Notes under the pieces: model-generated
Database searches by the model: none
Seen by the model: only the letters and a program-made list of their open reading frames with translations
What the model was told of the DNA's origin: nothing
Translations under genes and position numbers: made by a program
From: Microcaldota archaeon
Lineage (GTDB): Archaea > Micrarchaeota > Micrarchaeia > Micrarchaeales > Micrarchaeaceae
Direction of reading: 5' to 3'
NCBI GenBank assembly: GCA_021827525.1
Contig: JAKAVJ010000030.1
Coordinates: forward strand, 1-43,408
Length of the DNA stretch: 43,408 nt
Part shown: piece by piece, positions 6,896 through 15,186 of the stretch
How the letters are laid out: every line of letters begins with the position of its first letter
Position numbering within the stretch: position 1 is the stretch's first letter

Positions 6896-8731
6896 ATGAA
6901 TGGCAATAACGTAGAAGCTACCGGCAATGTAGACGCAACACACATAGATGTGGCTTCTAAGACCGGTCAGGTGCAGAGCCAGATAGTGACCAACAAGGAA
7001 GACCACTTGGCAGTGTACCACAGGACAATGGAAGAGATAGAGAAAATGCCAGTCATAGAGGAAACTATGACGGTTTGCCCTGAGTGCAAGCTGATAATAA
7101 AGGGCACAATATACAAGGACGGAGACAATGTTATGATAAGGAAGTACTGCCCGGAGCACAAGTGGACGATAGAGAAGTACTGGGAAGATTACGACATGTA
7201 CATGAAGATGAGGCGTTACAATTATTTCGGAAGGGGATTCGACAATCCGAATGTCATAACCCCAACAAAGGGCGCCAACTGCCCGTTCGACTGCGCAATG
7301 TGCGAAAGGCACAAGTCGCACACGGGCCTTGCAAACGTTGTGGTTACGAACAGGTGCCACCTGAGCTGCTGGTACTGCTTCTTCTATGCAAAGGAGGGTG
7401 AAGCGATATACGAGCCCAGCCTTGACGAACTCGATAAGCTTTTCAAGAACCTCAGGGGCCAGAAGCCCATACCGGCAAACGCGCTTCAGATAACTGGAGG
7501 GGAGCCTACACTGCACCCGAGGATAGTCGAGATAATAGAGAAGGCCAAGGAGGACGGCTTCGACCAGATCCAGCTCAATACAACAGGCATAAACATAGGC
7601 AACAACCCGGAGCTCGCGGTGAAGCTCAGGCATGCAGGAGTAAGCACGCTATACATGAGCTACGACGGAGTGAGCGCGAGGGCCAACCCGAAGAACCACT
7701 GGGAGATACCATCAACTCTTGATGCATGCAGGAAGTCTGGCATAAGCGTAGTGCTGGTGCCTACCGTAATAAGGACAATAAACGACCATGAGCTTGGGGC
7801 GATGATAAACTTCGCGCTCAACAATATAGATATAGTCCGGGCGGTGAACTTCCAGCCTGTTTCGCTGGTAGGGAGGATGCCCACAAGGATGAGGGAGAAG
7901 CAGCGCATATCAATACCAGGGGCAATAAAGCTGATAGAGGAGCAGACGAATGGCGTGATAGCGAAGGACGACTGGGCTTCGGTGCCTTATATAGGGGGAA
8001 TAAGCAAGTTCATAGAGGCACTGTCAGGAGAGTACAAGTACGACCTTTCCATACACTTCGCCTGCGGCGCAGGCACGTACCTGTTCCTCGACAGCGACAA
8101 CAAGATAATACCGATATCGAGGTTCGTAGACCTTGAGGGTCTGATGGAGCATATACAGAACACAGTAAACGAGATGGACGGCAAAAGCAAGATAGAGAAG
8201 AGGATCATGGCGCTGAAGTCGCTTGTCGGATTCAGGAAGTTCATAGACAAGAAGTACCAGCCTAAGTCGGTAAACTTCTCGAAGCTGCTGATGTCTGTGC
8301 TCATGAAGCACGACTTTGCATCAGTAGGGCAGTTCCAAATGAAATCTGTGTTCCTGGGCATGATGCACTTCCAGGACGAATATACATATGATATACACAG
8401 GGTCGAGAAGTGCGACATACATTATGCGCAGCCAGACGGTGAAGTGCTTCCGTTCTGCACGTTCAACGTGTTCCCCGAGATATACAGGGACAAGATACAG
8501 AGGCAGTACAGCATACCTGCTACCGAATGGGAGAAGAACCACCACAACTGGAACTACTCTTCAGACAAGTACGTGAGGGATGTCAAGAAGCTTTCCTCCA
8601 CAGAAGCCTACAAGAGGACCTATGGCAGGATGATAGACTATTTCGCACTGCCGGTCAACGGCGGAAAGCATGTCGCCAACTTCGCCAACGAGAAGCTCGC
8701 AGAGACCATAGAGCAGGCGGTCAAGGCGTAG
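6896..8731 (+). CDS. Radical SAM protein, tetraether-lipid-synthase-like (COG1964 type)
   Basis: 611 residues. Domains in order: a zinc-ribbon-like segment (CPEC at 61-64, CPEH at 85-88); a Cys cluster CPFDCAMC at 129-136; the radical SAM motif CHLSCWYC at 154-161 (CxxxCxxC), followed by FFYAKEG; the SAM-binding ITGGEPTLHP; then a long C-terminal part with CGAGTYLFLD and PFCTFNVFPEIYRD. This combination of several Fe-S/Zn sites matches the archaeal family that includes MJ0619 and the characterised tetraether synthase Tes, which joins lipid tails of two archaeol units in the membrane. Substrate assignment is inference; other members could act on other C-H bonds. Start ATG 6896 has GGTGA at 4 nt. 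Likely operon with the gene at 8747. Confidence 0.85.
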   Translation: MNGNNVEATGNVDATHIDVASKTGQVQSQIVTNKEDHLAVYHRTMEEIEKMPVIEETMTVCPECKLIIKGTIYKDGDNVMIRKYCPEHKWTIEKYWEDYDMYMKMRRYNYFGRGFDNPNVITPTKGANCPFDCAMCERHKSHTGLANVVVTNRCHLSCWYCFFYAKEGEAIYEPSLDELDKLFKNLRGQKPIPANALQITGGEPTLHPRIVEIIEKAKEDGFDQIQLNTTGINIGNNPELAVKLRHAGVSTLYMSYDGVSARANPKNHWEIPSTLDACRKSGISVVLVPTVIRTINDHELGAMINFALNNIDIVRAVNFQPVSLVGRMPTRMREKQRISIPGAIKLIEEQTNGVIAKDDWASVPYIGGISKFIEALSGEYKYDLSIHFACGAGTYLFLDSDNKIIPISRFVDLEGLMEHIQNTVNEMDGKSKIEKRIMALKSLVGFRKFIDKKYQPKSVNFSKLLMSVLMKHDFASVGQFQMKSVFLGMMHFQDEYTYDIHRVEKCDIHYAQPDGEVLPFCTFNVFPEIYRDKIQRQYSIPATEWEKNHHNWNYSSDKYVRDVKKLSSTEAYKRTYGRMIDYFALPVNGGKHVANFANEKLAETIEQAVKA

Positions 8732-8746
8732 ATGCAGGTGTGATAT

Positions 8747-9361
8747 ATGGACACAAGAGATGAATCCACTTCAAACGCTCCGCGTTATAAGCAGGACCTG
8801 GAACAGCAGTCTAAGCAGAACATAGACGATTCTAAGAACTGGGTAATTGAGGACGGAAAGAAGTTCAGGCTGCCATACAAGATGATAAAGCAGGTGGTAT
8901 TCTCCAACGTCAGCAAATCAGACATGGTAGACCAGGAGCACGCAGCTAGGCTCCAGTACAGGCTGCTGCTTCTAGAGCCGGTGATAAAGGCCTATGTCGA
9001 GTTTCAGAAGGGCAGGATAACGGTCATATACAATCCAACCGGCGCGGACAACATAAGGGAGAAGATGAGCCTCGACGACATTATAGCGTTCCTATCTAAA
9101 GAAGGCATAAGCATTGACAAAGGCGCGATTGCGGAGAGGGATTACGACTACTACAAGGAGTTCTATTCTTATGCATTCCACCCGAAGGTCATACGCGAGC
9201 ACCCTCCATACGGCTACACATTGGAGCAGTGGAGGAAGATGAAGCCCAAGTGGGAGGAGAAGTCGAAGGAGTATGAGAAGAAGAAATGGCTGAACTTCAA
9301 GAAGTACCAGAAGAGCTACGAGGAGAAGCATCCGGAGGTTTATGCCAAACCTTCGCAATGA
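8747..9361 (+). CDS. Small conserved-looking partner of the radical SAM enzyme
   Basis: 204 residues, starting 15 nt after the radical SAM stop with GTGAT before its ATG, so probably co-expressed. I do not recognise the family by name. The middle (about residues 45-120: MIKQVVFSNVSKSDMV, AARLQYRLLLLEPVIKAYVE, GRITVIYNPT, DDIIAFLSKEGISI) looks like a beta-alpha-beta-beta-alpha-beta fold resembling heavy-metal-associated domains, but without their CxxC. The C-terminus is rich in Trp, Tyr and Lys (EQWRKMKPKWEEKSKEYEKK) and likely helical. A role as accessory or membrane-docking subunit of the lipid enzyme is only inferred from position. Confidence 0.8.
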   Translation: MDTRDESTSNAPRYKQDLEQQSKQNIDDSKNWVIEDGKKFRLPYKMIKQVVFSNVSKSDMVDQEHAARLQYRLLLLEPVIKAYVEFQKGRITVIYNPTGADNIREKMSLDDIIAFLSKEGISIDKGAIAERDYDYYKEFYSYAFHPKVIREHPPYGYTLEQWRKMKPKWEEKSKEYEKKKWLNFKKYQKSYEEKHPEVYAKPSQ

Positions 9362-9414
9362 TGCGCAGCTCTTTTTTCTTTTTATGCCGTCTTTTTGCTT
9401 ATTTTCTCACTTAA
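9362..9414. terminator. T-rich convergent terminator region
   Basis: A short gap between two converging genes holds several T-runs on the plus strand (CTTTTTTCTTTTT, TCTTTTTG), consistent with archaeal U-tract termination of the plus-strand operon. Confidence 0.45.
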
Positions 9415-11058
9415 TTAGTATTTTATGCCTTTTATCAGGGTCAGCTCCAGCGCTGCCACTGGCTCTTCTATCTTGAAATTGTTGAGCACAGCGGGATGTA
9501 TTTCGCCGAAAAAGCCTACAGTCTCGCCGCCCACTTCTACGGCTGCACACCTTCCCTCTATGAAGCTCGGGTTCTTGCCTGCCTTTATTGCATACTCCAT
9601 GCCAAGCGAGCCCATGATGCTTTCCGCTACGCTCTTTATCTCTGCGAATGTTGCCTTCGAATGCTCGGTTGCCATGGCGAGCGATATGTTCTCAAACACT
9701 TTGCCGGAATTTATGGAGAAAGTTTCTCCAACCTCGAACACCTTCTGCGGCAGGGGCTCGCTTGTAGATATGCTCAATGACTTCAGCAGTGATGGCAGTA
9801 TGTCTGTGCGCAGCATCGTCGCATTTTCGGTCTTCGAATAGGCGATCCTTATTATCTTGTCCTTGTCTAGCTTGCTTATGCCCATATTTGTGAAGTTCGT
9901 CTCCTCGTTTGTCAGGACCTGGTTGATCTCCTCGGTAAAGCCATGGCCAAGCGCCACATTGGTTACAAAATCCCTTAGCTTTGTTATCTGGCTGGGATAG
10001 CTTGGAGCTATTGGATGGAATATGGGCTCGGGGATTATGTTGTTGTAGCCGTACGATATCGCTATGTCCTCTGTGATGTCCTGCTCGTTCAGCACGTCAA
10101 CCCTATAGGGAGGAACGTAGAACAGTACGGAATTGCCGTATTGCGCGCCCGGATATCCCATCATCTCCCCCAGCCCTATTGCCGAGGAGTTATCGATATT
10201 TATGCCTAGCGAAGCCTCTATCTTGTAGAGCCGCATCCTGATCTCCCTGTATTCCGGCGAGGGTGTCAGCGCCTGCTCATTGCCGTAATCTATCTCGCAC
10301 TGGTACACTTCAGCGCCCATGTCAATGAATGAACATGCGAATATATTGGCGGTATCGCTCACGGTTTTCATGTCGGTGCCCGTTATATCTACCAGGAGCG
10401 ACTTTGTCGATCCTGTGACCTTCGTGATCTCGGAATTAGTAATGGGTATCACAGAAAGCACATTCTTCGAATCCGACAGGAACGGGACCAGCCCTGCCCT
10501 GTTTGCAATCGTATTTTTGTACTGCACTCCTTTCTGGTTTTCCTTCATCACTTCGGAGAAGCTCATTTCTTTGGTGCCCCCCAGGGGCACTATCCTGCCT
10601 TCGGAAGACGCACCATATGCCAGGCCTTCGCTCGCATCTATCCTGTCTAGATCGTGTATGCCAAGAGCCAGCTTCCTCCTCTTCCTGCCATATGTATCCG
10701 ACAGCTTCTCGGAGAAATCTATCAGGTATTTGAGCCTGCTGCCCGACAGGTCTATGTTCTTCACGACCATCGCTGCTATATACGGGCGCACCTTCTTCAC
10801 GTCTGCCGAAACTTTTATGCGTAGAGCTGTGCCCTCTTTCAGCCTGTATGCATCCTTGTCGGGCCTTATCTCGCCAGACATATATGACAGGGCCCTGATC
10901 AGGCCGTTGAAATCCAATAGGTCGGGCCTGTTGGGGGTTATATCTATGCTTATATCCTTGTCTGTAATCTCCTCTATCTCCATGCCTATGCGCTCTGCTA
11001 GCTCCACGAACTTGTCCTTGCTTATGTGCTTCTCTATGTCGCCCAAGGCGAACGTCAT
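9415..11058 (-). CDS. pheT: Phenylalanyl-tRNA synthetase beta subunit
   Basis: 547 residues from the ATG at 11058 (an upstream in-frame GTG at 11067 is less likely; GTGGC lies before the ATG). It has the short archaeal/eukaryotic PheT architecture without the bacterial N-terminal extension. Recognisable are SIDITPNRPDLLDFNGLIRA near residue 45, the B3/B4 editing region in the middle, the B5 domain with ITEDIAISYGYNNI, and the catalytic-like core ending in GKNPSFIEGRCAAVEVGGE. It lies 13 nt downstream of pheS, forming the standard alpha2-beta2 enzyme operon. Confidence 0.96.
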   Translation of the reverse strand: MTFALGDIEKHISKDKFVELAERIGMEIEEITDKDISIDITPNRPDLLDFNGLIRALSYMSGEIRPDKDAYRLKEGTALRIKVSADVKKVRPYIAAMVVKNIDLSGSRLKYLIDFSEKLSDTYGRKRRKLALGIHDLDRIDASEGLAYGASSEGRIVPLGGTKEMSFSEVMKENQKGVQYKNTIANRAGLVPFLSDSKNVLSVIPITNSEITKVTGSTKSLLVDITGTDMKTVSDTANIFACSFIDMGAEVYQCEIDYGNEQALTPSPEYREIRMRLYKIEASLGINIDNSSAIGLGEMMGYPGAQYGNSVLFYVPPYRVDVLNEQDITEDIAISYGYNNIIPEPIFHPIAPSYPSQITKLRDFVTNVALGHGFTEEINQVLTNEETNFTNMGISKLDKDKIIRIAYSKTENATMLRTDILPSLLKSLSISTSEPLPQKVFEVGETFSINSGKVFENISLAMATEHSKATFAEIKSVAESIMGSLGMEYAIKAGKNPSFIEGRCAAVEVGGETVGFFGEIHPAVLNNFKIEEPVAALELTLIKGIKY

Positions 11059-11071
11059 TACTGCCACAGTA

Positions 11072-12565
11072 TCACATGCTCTTCTTGTACCTGAAACTCC
11101 TCAGCCAGCCCACCTGGTTCCTGTATATTTCCGAAAGGGAGCTGGTTTCAACATAGTCGAACATCATCCTGTCCAGGCCCATGCCCCAGGCAAGCACGGT
11201 CTTGTTGGTGCCCATCGCCTTGGTTATCTCCTTCCTTATTATTCCGCCGCCGAAGAGCTCTATGTTGTCGTTGTGCTCCTTGTTGTAGTAATAGCCCTCC
11301 ATGCCTGGCTCTACGAACGGGAAGTAGGAAGGCTTGAACTTGACGTCGATGCCCAGGTATGAGTAGAACTCGCGCATGGTGAATATCAGGTTTGACAGGG
11401 TGAGAGAATTGCCTATTATTATCCCGTCCAGCTGGTTCAACTCATTCAGGTGCTTGTAGTCTATGCTCTCGTTGCGGAACACCTTGCCCAGCGAGAACAG
11501 CTTCACCGGATAGGCTGAGTTGTCAAGGCTCCCGTATTTGAGTATGTTCTTCACCGACACCACAGTATTGTGCGTGCGCAGTAGCGCCTGCTTGGCTAGG
11601 CTCTCCTTCCAAGCGCCCTTCCATCCCTTCTTGTGCATGCGCCTCACCCTGCCCAGCACCTCGAGGTCGTTTATGTCTATCTCCTTTGGGTTTGAAAGGA
11701 AGAATGTGTCCTGCATGTCGCGTGTAGGATGGTCCTGCGGCGAGAACAGTGCGTCGAAATTCCAGAACGCATTGTTTATTATGGGCCCTTCTACCTCTGA
11801 GAAGCCCATGCTTGAGAACACGCTGCGTATGTAGTTGAAGAACCTGTGCGACGGATGCATGCGCGCTGGATATGCACGCTCTGTCGGATCGGATACATCG
11901 TAGCTCTTGAACTTCTTGCTCTTCCATATATCTGACTTTATTATGTCCCTGCTGAGCGACGTAATCATTTCTTCGGGCTTGCTGCCAAGCAGTTTCCTGC
12001 CTTCATCCGTTATTGATATGGAGGATATCTGATTCCGCTCCTTTATTGTCACTAGGCCCCTCTTCGCAAGCTCGTCTATTTTATTCTTATTCTCTTTTAT
12101 GAGTTTTTCTATGAGCATGCTGCCTCTCCTGTTTTCCAGACTGCTGAGAAGCTCCCTGTATGGATAGGCCTTGCCAACAGCAGATTTACCGCTGTCGGTG
12201 AGTTTCAGGCTTCCGTTCTCCGCCACCACCCAGCCGTTCTTGCGGGCCCATCCGAGCGCTATGCTGTCTATGCTGCCTGATATCTTCAGCCCGCTGGATT
12301 TGGCAATGCTGCCAATTAGGCGCTCTTCAGGAAAACCTTCCCGTATGTCCCTCTTGCCCTCTTCAGTCAGCTGTATGTCGTACTGCTTTGAGCGTTGGAC
12401 CGATATTGCGCCAAGGTTCTCCATGCCTTCCACATAGCTTGCTGCGGCGCTCTGGTCTATGCCAAGAGCCCTGCATACATCTTCCATGCTGCGCTTGGCA
12501 CCGTCCTTGAGGTAGGACAGCAGCATTGATTCCTCTTTTGATATTCCTTCTGCAGCGCGTACCAA
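11072..12565 (-). CDS. pheS: Phenylalanyl-tRNA synthetase alpha subunit
   Basis: About 497 residues; the catalytic class II subunit. The N-terminal 200 residues form winged-helix tRNA-binding modules (SMEDVCRALGIDQSAAASYV; LTDSGKSAVG; ITDEGRKLLG). The core shows motif 1 (HPSHRFFNYIRSVFSSMGF, EVEGP), motif 2 (KVFRNESIDYKHLNEL) and motif 3 (AWGMGLDRMMFD). No ATG is available at the front; two adjacent TTG codons (12568, 12565) follow GGTG, and 12565 has the better spacing. Expressed with pheT. Confidence 0.96.
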   Translation of the reverse strand: MVRAAEGISKEESMLLSYLKDGAKRSMEDVCRALGIDQSAAASYVEGMENLGAISVQRSKQYDIQLTEEGKRDIREGFPEERLIGSIAKSSGLKISGSIDSIALGWARKNGWVVAENGSLKLTDSGKSAVGKAYPYRELLSSLENRRGSMLIEKLIKENKNKIDELAKRGLVTIKERNQISSISITDEGRKLLGSKPEEMITSLSRDIIKSDIWKSKKFKSYDVSDPTERAYPARMHPSHRFFNYIRSVFSSMGFSEVEGPIINNAFWNFDALFSPQDHPTRDMQDTFFLSNPKEIDINDLEVLGRVRRMHKKGWKGAWKESLAKQALLRTHNTVVSVKNILKYGSLDNSAYPVKLFSLGKVFRNESIDYKHLNELNQLDGIIIGNSLTLSNLIFTMREFYSYLGIDVKFKPSYFPFVEPGMEGYYYNKEHNDNIELFGGGIIRKEITKAMGTNKTVLAWGMGLDRMMFDYVETSSLSEIYRNQVGWLRSFRYKKSM

Positions 12566-12575
12566 CAAAACACCG

Positions 12576-13376
12576 TCAATGCACTTTCATGTACGTGTAG
12601 AATATTATGAGCAGCACTATGGCAAGCACTATTATGTACGTGAATATTCCCAAAGCGGCGTAGATTGATCCGAAGAAGCCCTTTACCTCGGTCAGAAGGC
12701 TTTCCTTCACCTGGAACACGAGGTTGAAGTTGTACAGGGGCTCGCCGCCGAACCATGATACCTCTGATATGTTGGCCTGGCTTGCAGCGAAGTCGCTCGG
12801 ATAGTCGGGCAGCGGGTACACTGAAAGGATCCTTGAGTTTTTAGGCAGTATTATGTTGAAACGCGTGTCCTGTCCCAGGACCACGCCGCCAGAGCCGTGG
12901 GCGAAGTTAAGCACGTTATCGTTGAACTTGAATCCGAGTACTCTTGGACCTGTCTGGTTCACTGTTGTGACGTTATAAACGTAGTAATTCATGTATATGG
13001 TAGCTATGCCGCCGTAACTTGTCCTGTTTACAGGGCCGGGCAGAAGATGGAAGGCGTAAACGCCAGTCCTTGGGTTTATTATATGCTGCACGAGCTGCGG
13101 GCCCACTATTGCCTGCCAGTTGCTCAGAGTGAGATTAAGACCGGACCGGTCTATCGTGTATTGGGCTAGGGAGGAATTAGGCAGTATGGTGGTAATGGCT
13201 TCGCTTATGTACGCGCTGCCATTCAGGTTTATCGACACTGTAGTATTGATGCTGCTTATTCCATAGACTACGCCTGACGCCCCGGCAGCCGATACCATAA
13301 AATAGGCGAGCAGTACTGTAAACGCGGCATATGGCAGAAGCTTCAAGCAATGCACCGATTCTATTGCTGAGTTCAA
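12576..13376 (-). CDS. Secreted, membrane-anchored beta-rich protein of unknown function
   Basis: 266 residues from a TTG start. Residues about 13-35 form a hydrophobic signal or anchor (LLPYAAFTVLLAYFMVSAAG); residues about 240-263 are a second transmembrane helix (FTYIIVLAIVLLIIFYTYM), leaving a short cytoplasmic tail. The 200-residue outside region is rich in Asn-X-Ser/Thr sequons (INTT, LNGS, PNSS, YNVT, VNQT, NIS), as expected for a glycosylated archaeal surface protein, and looks beta-stranded. I recognise no family. It ends just before pheS and may be transcribed with it. Confidence 0.8.
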   Translation of the reverse strand: MNSAIESVHCLKLLPYAAFTVLLAYFMVSAAGASGVVYGISSINTTVSINLNGSAYISEAITTILPNSSLAQYTIDRSGLNLTLSNWQAIVGPQLVQHIINPRTGVYAFHLLPGPVNRTSYGGIATIYMNYYVYNVTTVNQTGPRVLGFKFNDNVLNFAHGSGGVVLGQDTRFNIILPKNSRILSVYPLPDYPSDFAASQANISEVSWFGGEPLYNFNLVFQVKESLLTEVKGFFGSIYAALGIFTYIIVLAIVLLIIFYTYMKVH

Positions 13377-13427
13377 TAATAAATAACTTGTTATATCGTT
13401 GCAGGTACAGCACTGATGCAGCCTGCC

Positions 13428-13448
13428 TAACCTATTTATACTTATATC
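13428..13448. promoter_or_regulatory. Divergent promoter region
   Basis: An AT-rich patch (CTATTTATACTTATATCTTT) lies between the minus-strand surface protein and the plus-strand gene at 13479, and offers TATA-like sequence in both orientations at suitable distances. Confidence 0.4.
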
Positions 13449-13478
13449 TTTCTAAACTTAATAAAGCAAAGTGATAAC

Positions 13479-13907
13479 ATGATAACGGGATTCACAGTAT
13501 CAAACGTAGAAGGCAAGATCGAGTCTATGGAAGCCCTTAGCAAGCAAAGGTTCCCAAAGATAAATGTTAATCTTGAGGAGGTCAAGTCGTCGAAGGACGG
13601 AGTCACTGTAAAATACAGCTTCCTGGCTGATTATTTCGATGGCGATTCCAAGGATGCAAAGAGCGTCGGGCAGCTCAAGCTGGCGGGCTCTGTGGACATC
13701 AAGGAATCCGCCGATGGCGTCAGCGCGATAATGAAGTCGTGGAACGAGAAGCACATACTCCCAACCTCGCTGGCTGAGGAGATAATGAACGGGCTCAACT
13801 TCAGGTGCAGCGCCACTGGAACTCTTGTAGCGTATTCGCTTGGTCTAATACCGCCGCTTGGCATAAGCACCATAAAGATACAGGAGCCCAACGAAGGCAA
13901 GAAGTAA
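13479..13907 (+). CDS. Archaeal protein of unknown function, possibly SecB-like fold
   Basis: 142 residues, start with GTGAT four bases upstream. It appears to alternate long beta strands (VEGKIESMEALSKQ; KINVNLEEVKS; VTVKYSFLADYFDG; GQLKLAGSVDIKE) with a C-terminal helix containing IMNGLNFRCSATGTLVAYSLG followed by IPPLGISTIKI. This layout reminds me of a family of about 140-residue archaeal proteins with a SecB-like arrangement (curved sheet then helix), but I cannot name it with confidence. No transmembrane segment or catalytic motif is evident. Alone in its transcription unit, converging on tRNA-Arg. Confidence 0.75.
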   Translation: MITGFTVSNVEGKIESMEALSKQRFPKINVNLEEVKSSKDGVTVKYSFLADYFDGDSKDAKSVGQLKLAGSVDIKESADGVSAIMKSWNEKHILPTSLAEEIMNGLNFRCSATGTLVAYSLGLIPPLGISTIKIQEPNEGKK

Positions 13908-13962
13908 TTGCGCCAGGCTTTTCTGCTTTTATATTGCCATAGCGCCAGCTTTGAGTATTTTC

Positions 13963-14071
13963 TGGCGGACCTGGCGGGATTTGCATCGCGATAGCCTTTG
14001 CTAGGGCGATTTTGAACCCGCAACCGCGTGGTCCGAAGCCACGCGCGCTATCCAAGTTGCGCCACAGGTCC
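13963..14071 (-). tRNA. tRNA-Arg(UCG) with an intron in the T-loop
   Basis: Mature form read on the minus strand from 14071: acceptor GGACCTG pairing with CAGGTCC, D-stem GCGC/GCGC with loop AACTTGGATA, anticodon stem CGTGG/CCACG with loop CTTCGGA (anticodon UCG), variable loop CGGTT, T-stem GCGGG/CCCGC, discriminator G and encoded CCA (13965-13963). The T-loop TTCAAAT is interrupted by 31 extra bases; without them every arm closes perfectly and the body is 75 nt. The exact splice points are ambiguous by up to three bases because AAA flanks both junctions. UCG reads CGA arginine codons. Confidence 0.93.
13980..14010 (-). other. 31-nt tRNA intron (T-loop position)
   Basis: The insert lies between T-loop positions of tRNA-Arg; boundaries may shift up to 3 nt (to 13983-14013). 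It begins ATCGC and contains GCGAT near its 3' side, which can pair into a 5-bp stem above the T-stem and leave loops of about six bases on each side, a relaxed bulge-helix-bulge. Such non-canonical introns need a broad-specificity splicing endonuclease, and one is encoded at 28457-29623. Confidence 0.88.
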
Positions 14072-14077
14072 GCACAG

Positions 14078-14788
14078 TTAAGCAGATGTTTCGCCAAAGT
14101 TAAAAAGCTTTGTCTGCCTTATGTTCCCCAGCGTCTTCCAGTACTCGCGTATGTGCATGCTGAGCTCCTTGTCCTTCATGTTCTTGCGCACCGCGTCTAT
14201 AGTGTGGTAATCCGAGGGATAGCCAGAGCCCAGTTCTATAGAAAGAGATGCGCTGAGCTGGTCCATCGCCCTGTCGCGCTCGACCTTTGCCATTATGCTT
14301 GCGGCTGAAACGACAGGATATCTGGAATCGGCCTTGTGTTCAGCCACAACCGTAGTGTATTTGACGCCCTTGAGCCCTTTGGCGCGTATGCCGTATACCT
14401 TGGTCGGCTTGTTGCTCAGCATGTTGACGCGTATGCCGAACTTCTCGGCTATCACGTCAGGGGAATCGAGATAGAGAAAGTTCACTTCTTGGTCAAATTT
14501 GTCGAAAAGCTTTGCGAAATGTATGGCTTCAAGCTCGTTCAATGATATTCCCGCCTTCATAGCAGAATTGATCTCTGCCGGGGCTATCCTGTCTATCTTC
14601 ACGTCCTCCGCTATGTCAAGTATCGAGCTGTAGAGTTCGTCGCGGCGCTTCCTGCTCAGCAGCTTAGAATCGCGCACACCTATCTCAGGCAGCTTGTGGA
14701 CCATCGCTTTCTTGACAGAGACTATCGAAATCACGAGCGGCCCTATCAGAGCACCCCTTCCTGCCTCATCCCCGCCGCAAAGGATTAT
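14078..14788 (-). CDS. rnhB: Ribonuclease HII, apparent AUA start codon
   Basis: 236 residues when started at the ATA codon 14788-14786. RNase HII cleaves the RNA strand of RNA-DNA hybrids and excises misincorporated ribonucleotides. The essential N-terminal motif GGDEAGRGALIGPLV is present but lies upstream of the first GTG (14734) and any ATG, so those cannot be the start. The frame is closed by TAA at about 14830-14832, and in between there is no ATG, GTG or TTG. GGTGAT (14797-14792) precedes the ATA at the same spacing used before ATG elsewhere in this window. Other active-site parts follow: VRDSKLLSRKRR, FLYLDSPDV and SRYPVVSAASIMAKVERDRA (quoted separately). It starts 14 nt after the PRC-barrel gene. 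Confidence 0.92.
   Translation of the reverse strand: MILCGGDEAGRGALIGPLVISIVSVKKAMVHKLPEIGVRDSKLLSRKRRDELYSSILDIAEDVKIDRIAPAEINSAMKAGISLNELEAIHFAKLFDKFDQEVNFLYLDSPDVIAEKFGIRVNMLSNKPTKVYGIRAKGLKGVKYTTVVAEHKADSRYPVVSAASIMAKVERDRAMDQLSASLSIELGSGYPSDYHTIDAVRKNMKDKELSMHIREYWKTLGNIRQTKLFNFGETSA
14098..14109 (-). promoter_or_regulatory. TATA-like element for tRNA-Arg, inside rnhB
   Basis: On the minus strand AGCTTTTTAACT lies about 30 bp upstream of the tRNA 5' end, within the last codons of the RNase HII gene. The tRNA could also be processed from read-through of rnhB, whose stop is only 7 nt away. Confidence 0.35.
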
Positions 14789-14801
14789 GGAATCACCGCA
14801 C

Positions 14802-15053
14802 TCATAGCCCCTTAAGGTCGACCATTATGTAGTCGGCCACAGCGGTGACGGAATTATACGGTATCTTCACGTGGCCGTCCTGGGCATCGAGCTTGCTCGA
14901 TACGCTGCTATCCATATTCGGCTCAACAAGTATGTAGTTTATCTTGCCGGTTATTTCATTAACATCGGCATCTATAAACCTGCCAACATCAAATCCACTG
15001 ACACTTATCACTTTCTTGCCGACTAGCTGTTTCGCTATGATAAATTTTACCAT
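14802..15053 (-). CDS. PRC-barrel domain protein
   Basis: 83 residues, one small all-beta PRC-barrel: AKQLVGKKVISVSGFDVGRF, then ITGKINYILVEP, then GHVKIPYNSVTAVADYIMVD. These barrels occur in RimM and in archaeal adaptor proteins; in haloarchaea related proteins (CdpB) take part in cell division through SepF, but a role here is not shown. The start ATG 15053 is preferred over the GTG at 15062, which belongs to its GGTGA ribosome binding site. First gene of a likely unit with rnhB. Confidence 0.85.
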   Translation of the reverse strand: MVKFIIAKQLVGKKVISVSGFDVGRFIDADVNEITGKINYILVEPNMDSSVSSKLDAQDGHVKIPYNSVTAVADYIMVDLKGL

Positions 15054-15186
15054 GCACGTCACCTATACTAGTTTCTTACCGAAACTAATTAATATATTTA
15101 TGTATTGGGATATATACGTGCAGGTAAAGGGCATATTTGCATATTGCCCTGCAATACGGCCGTTTTATGCACACAAAGTAATTTAT

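Noticed and set aside
13961-14073. tRNA read with a 9-bp acceptor stem or as tRNA-His-like (G-1:C73)
   Set aside because: Shifting to the 7-bp acceptor gives correct D- and T-arm spacing, discriminator G and an encoded CCA; the anticodon loop is clearly UCG.
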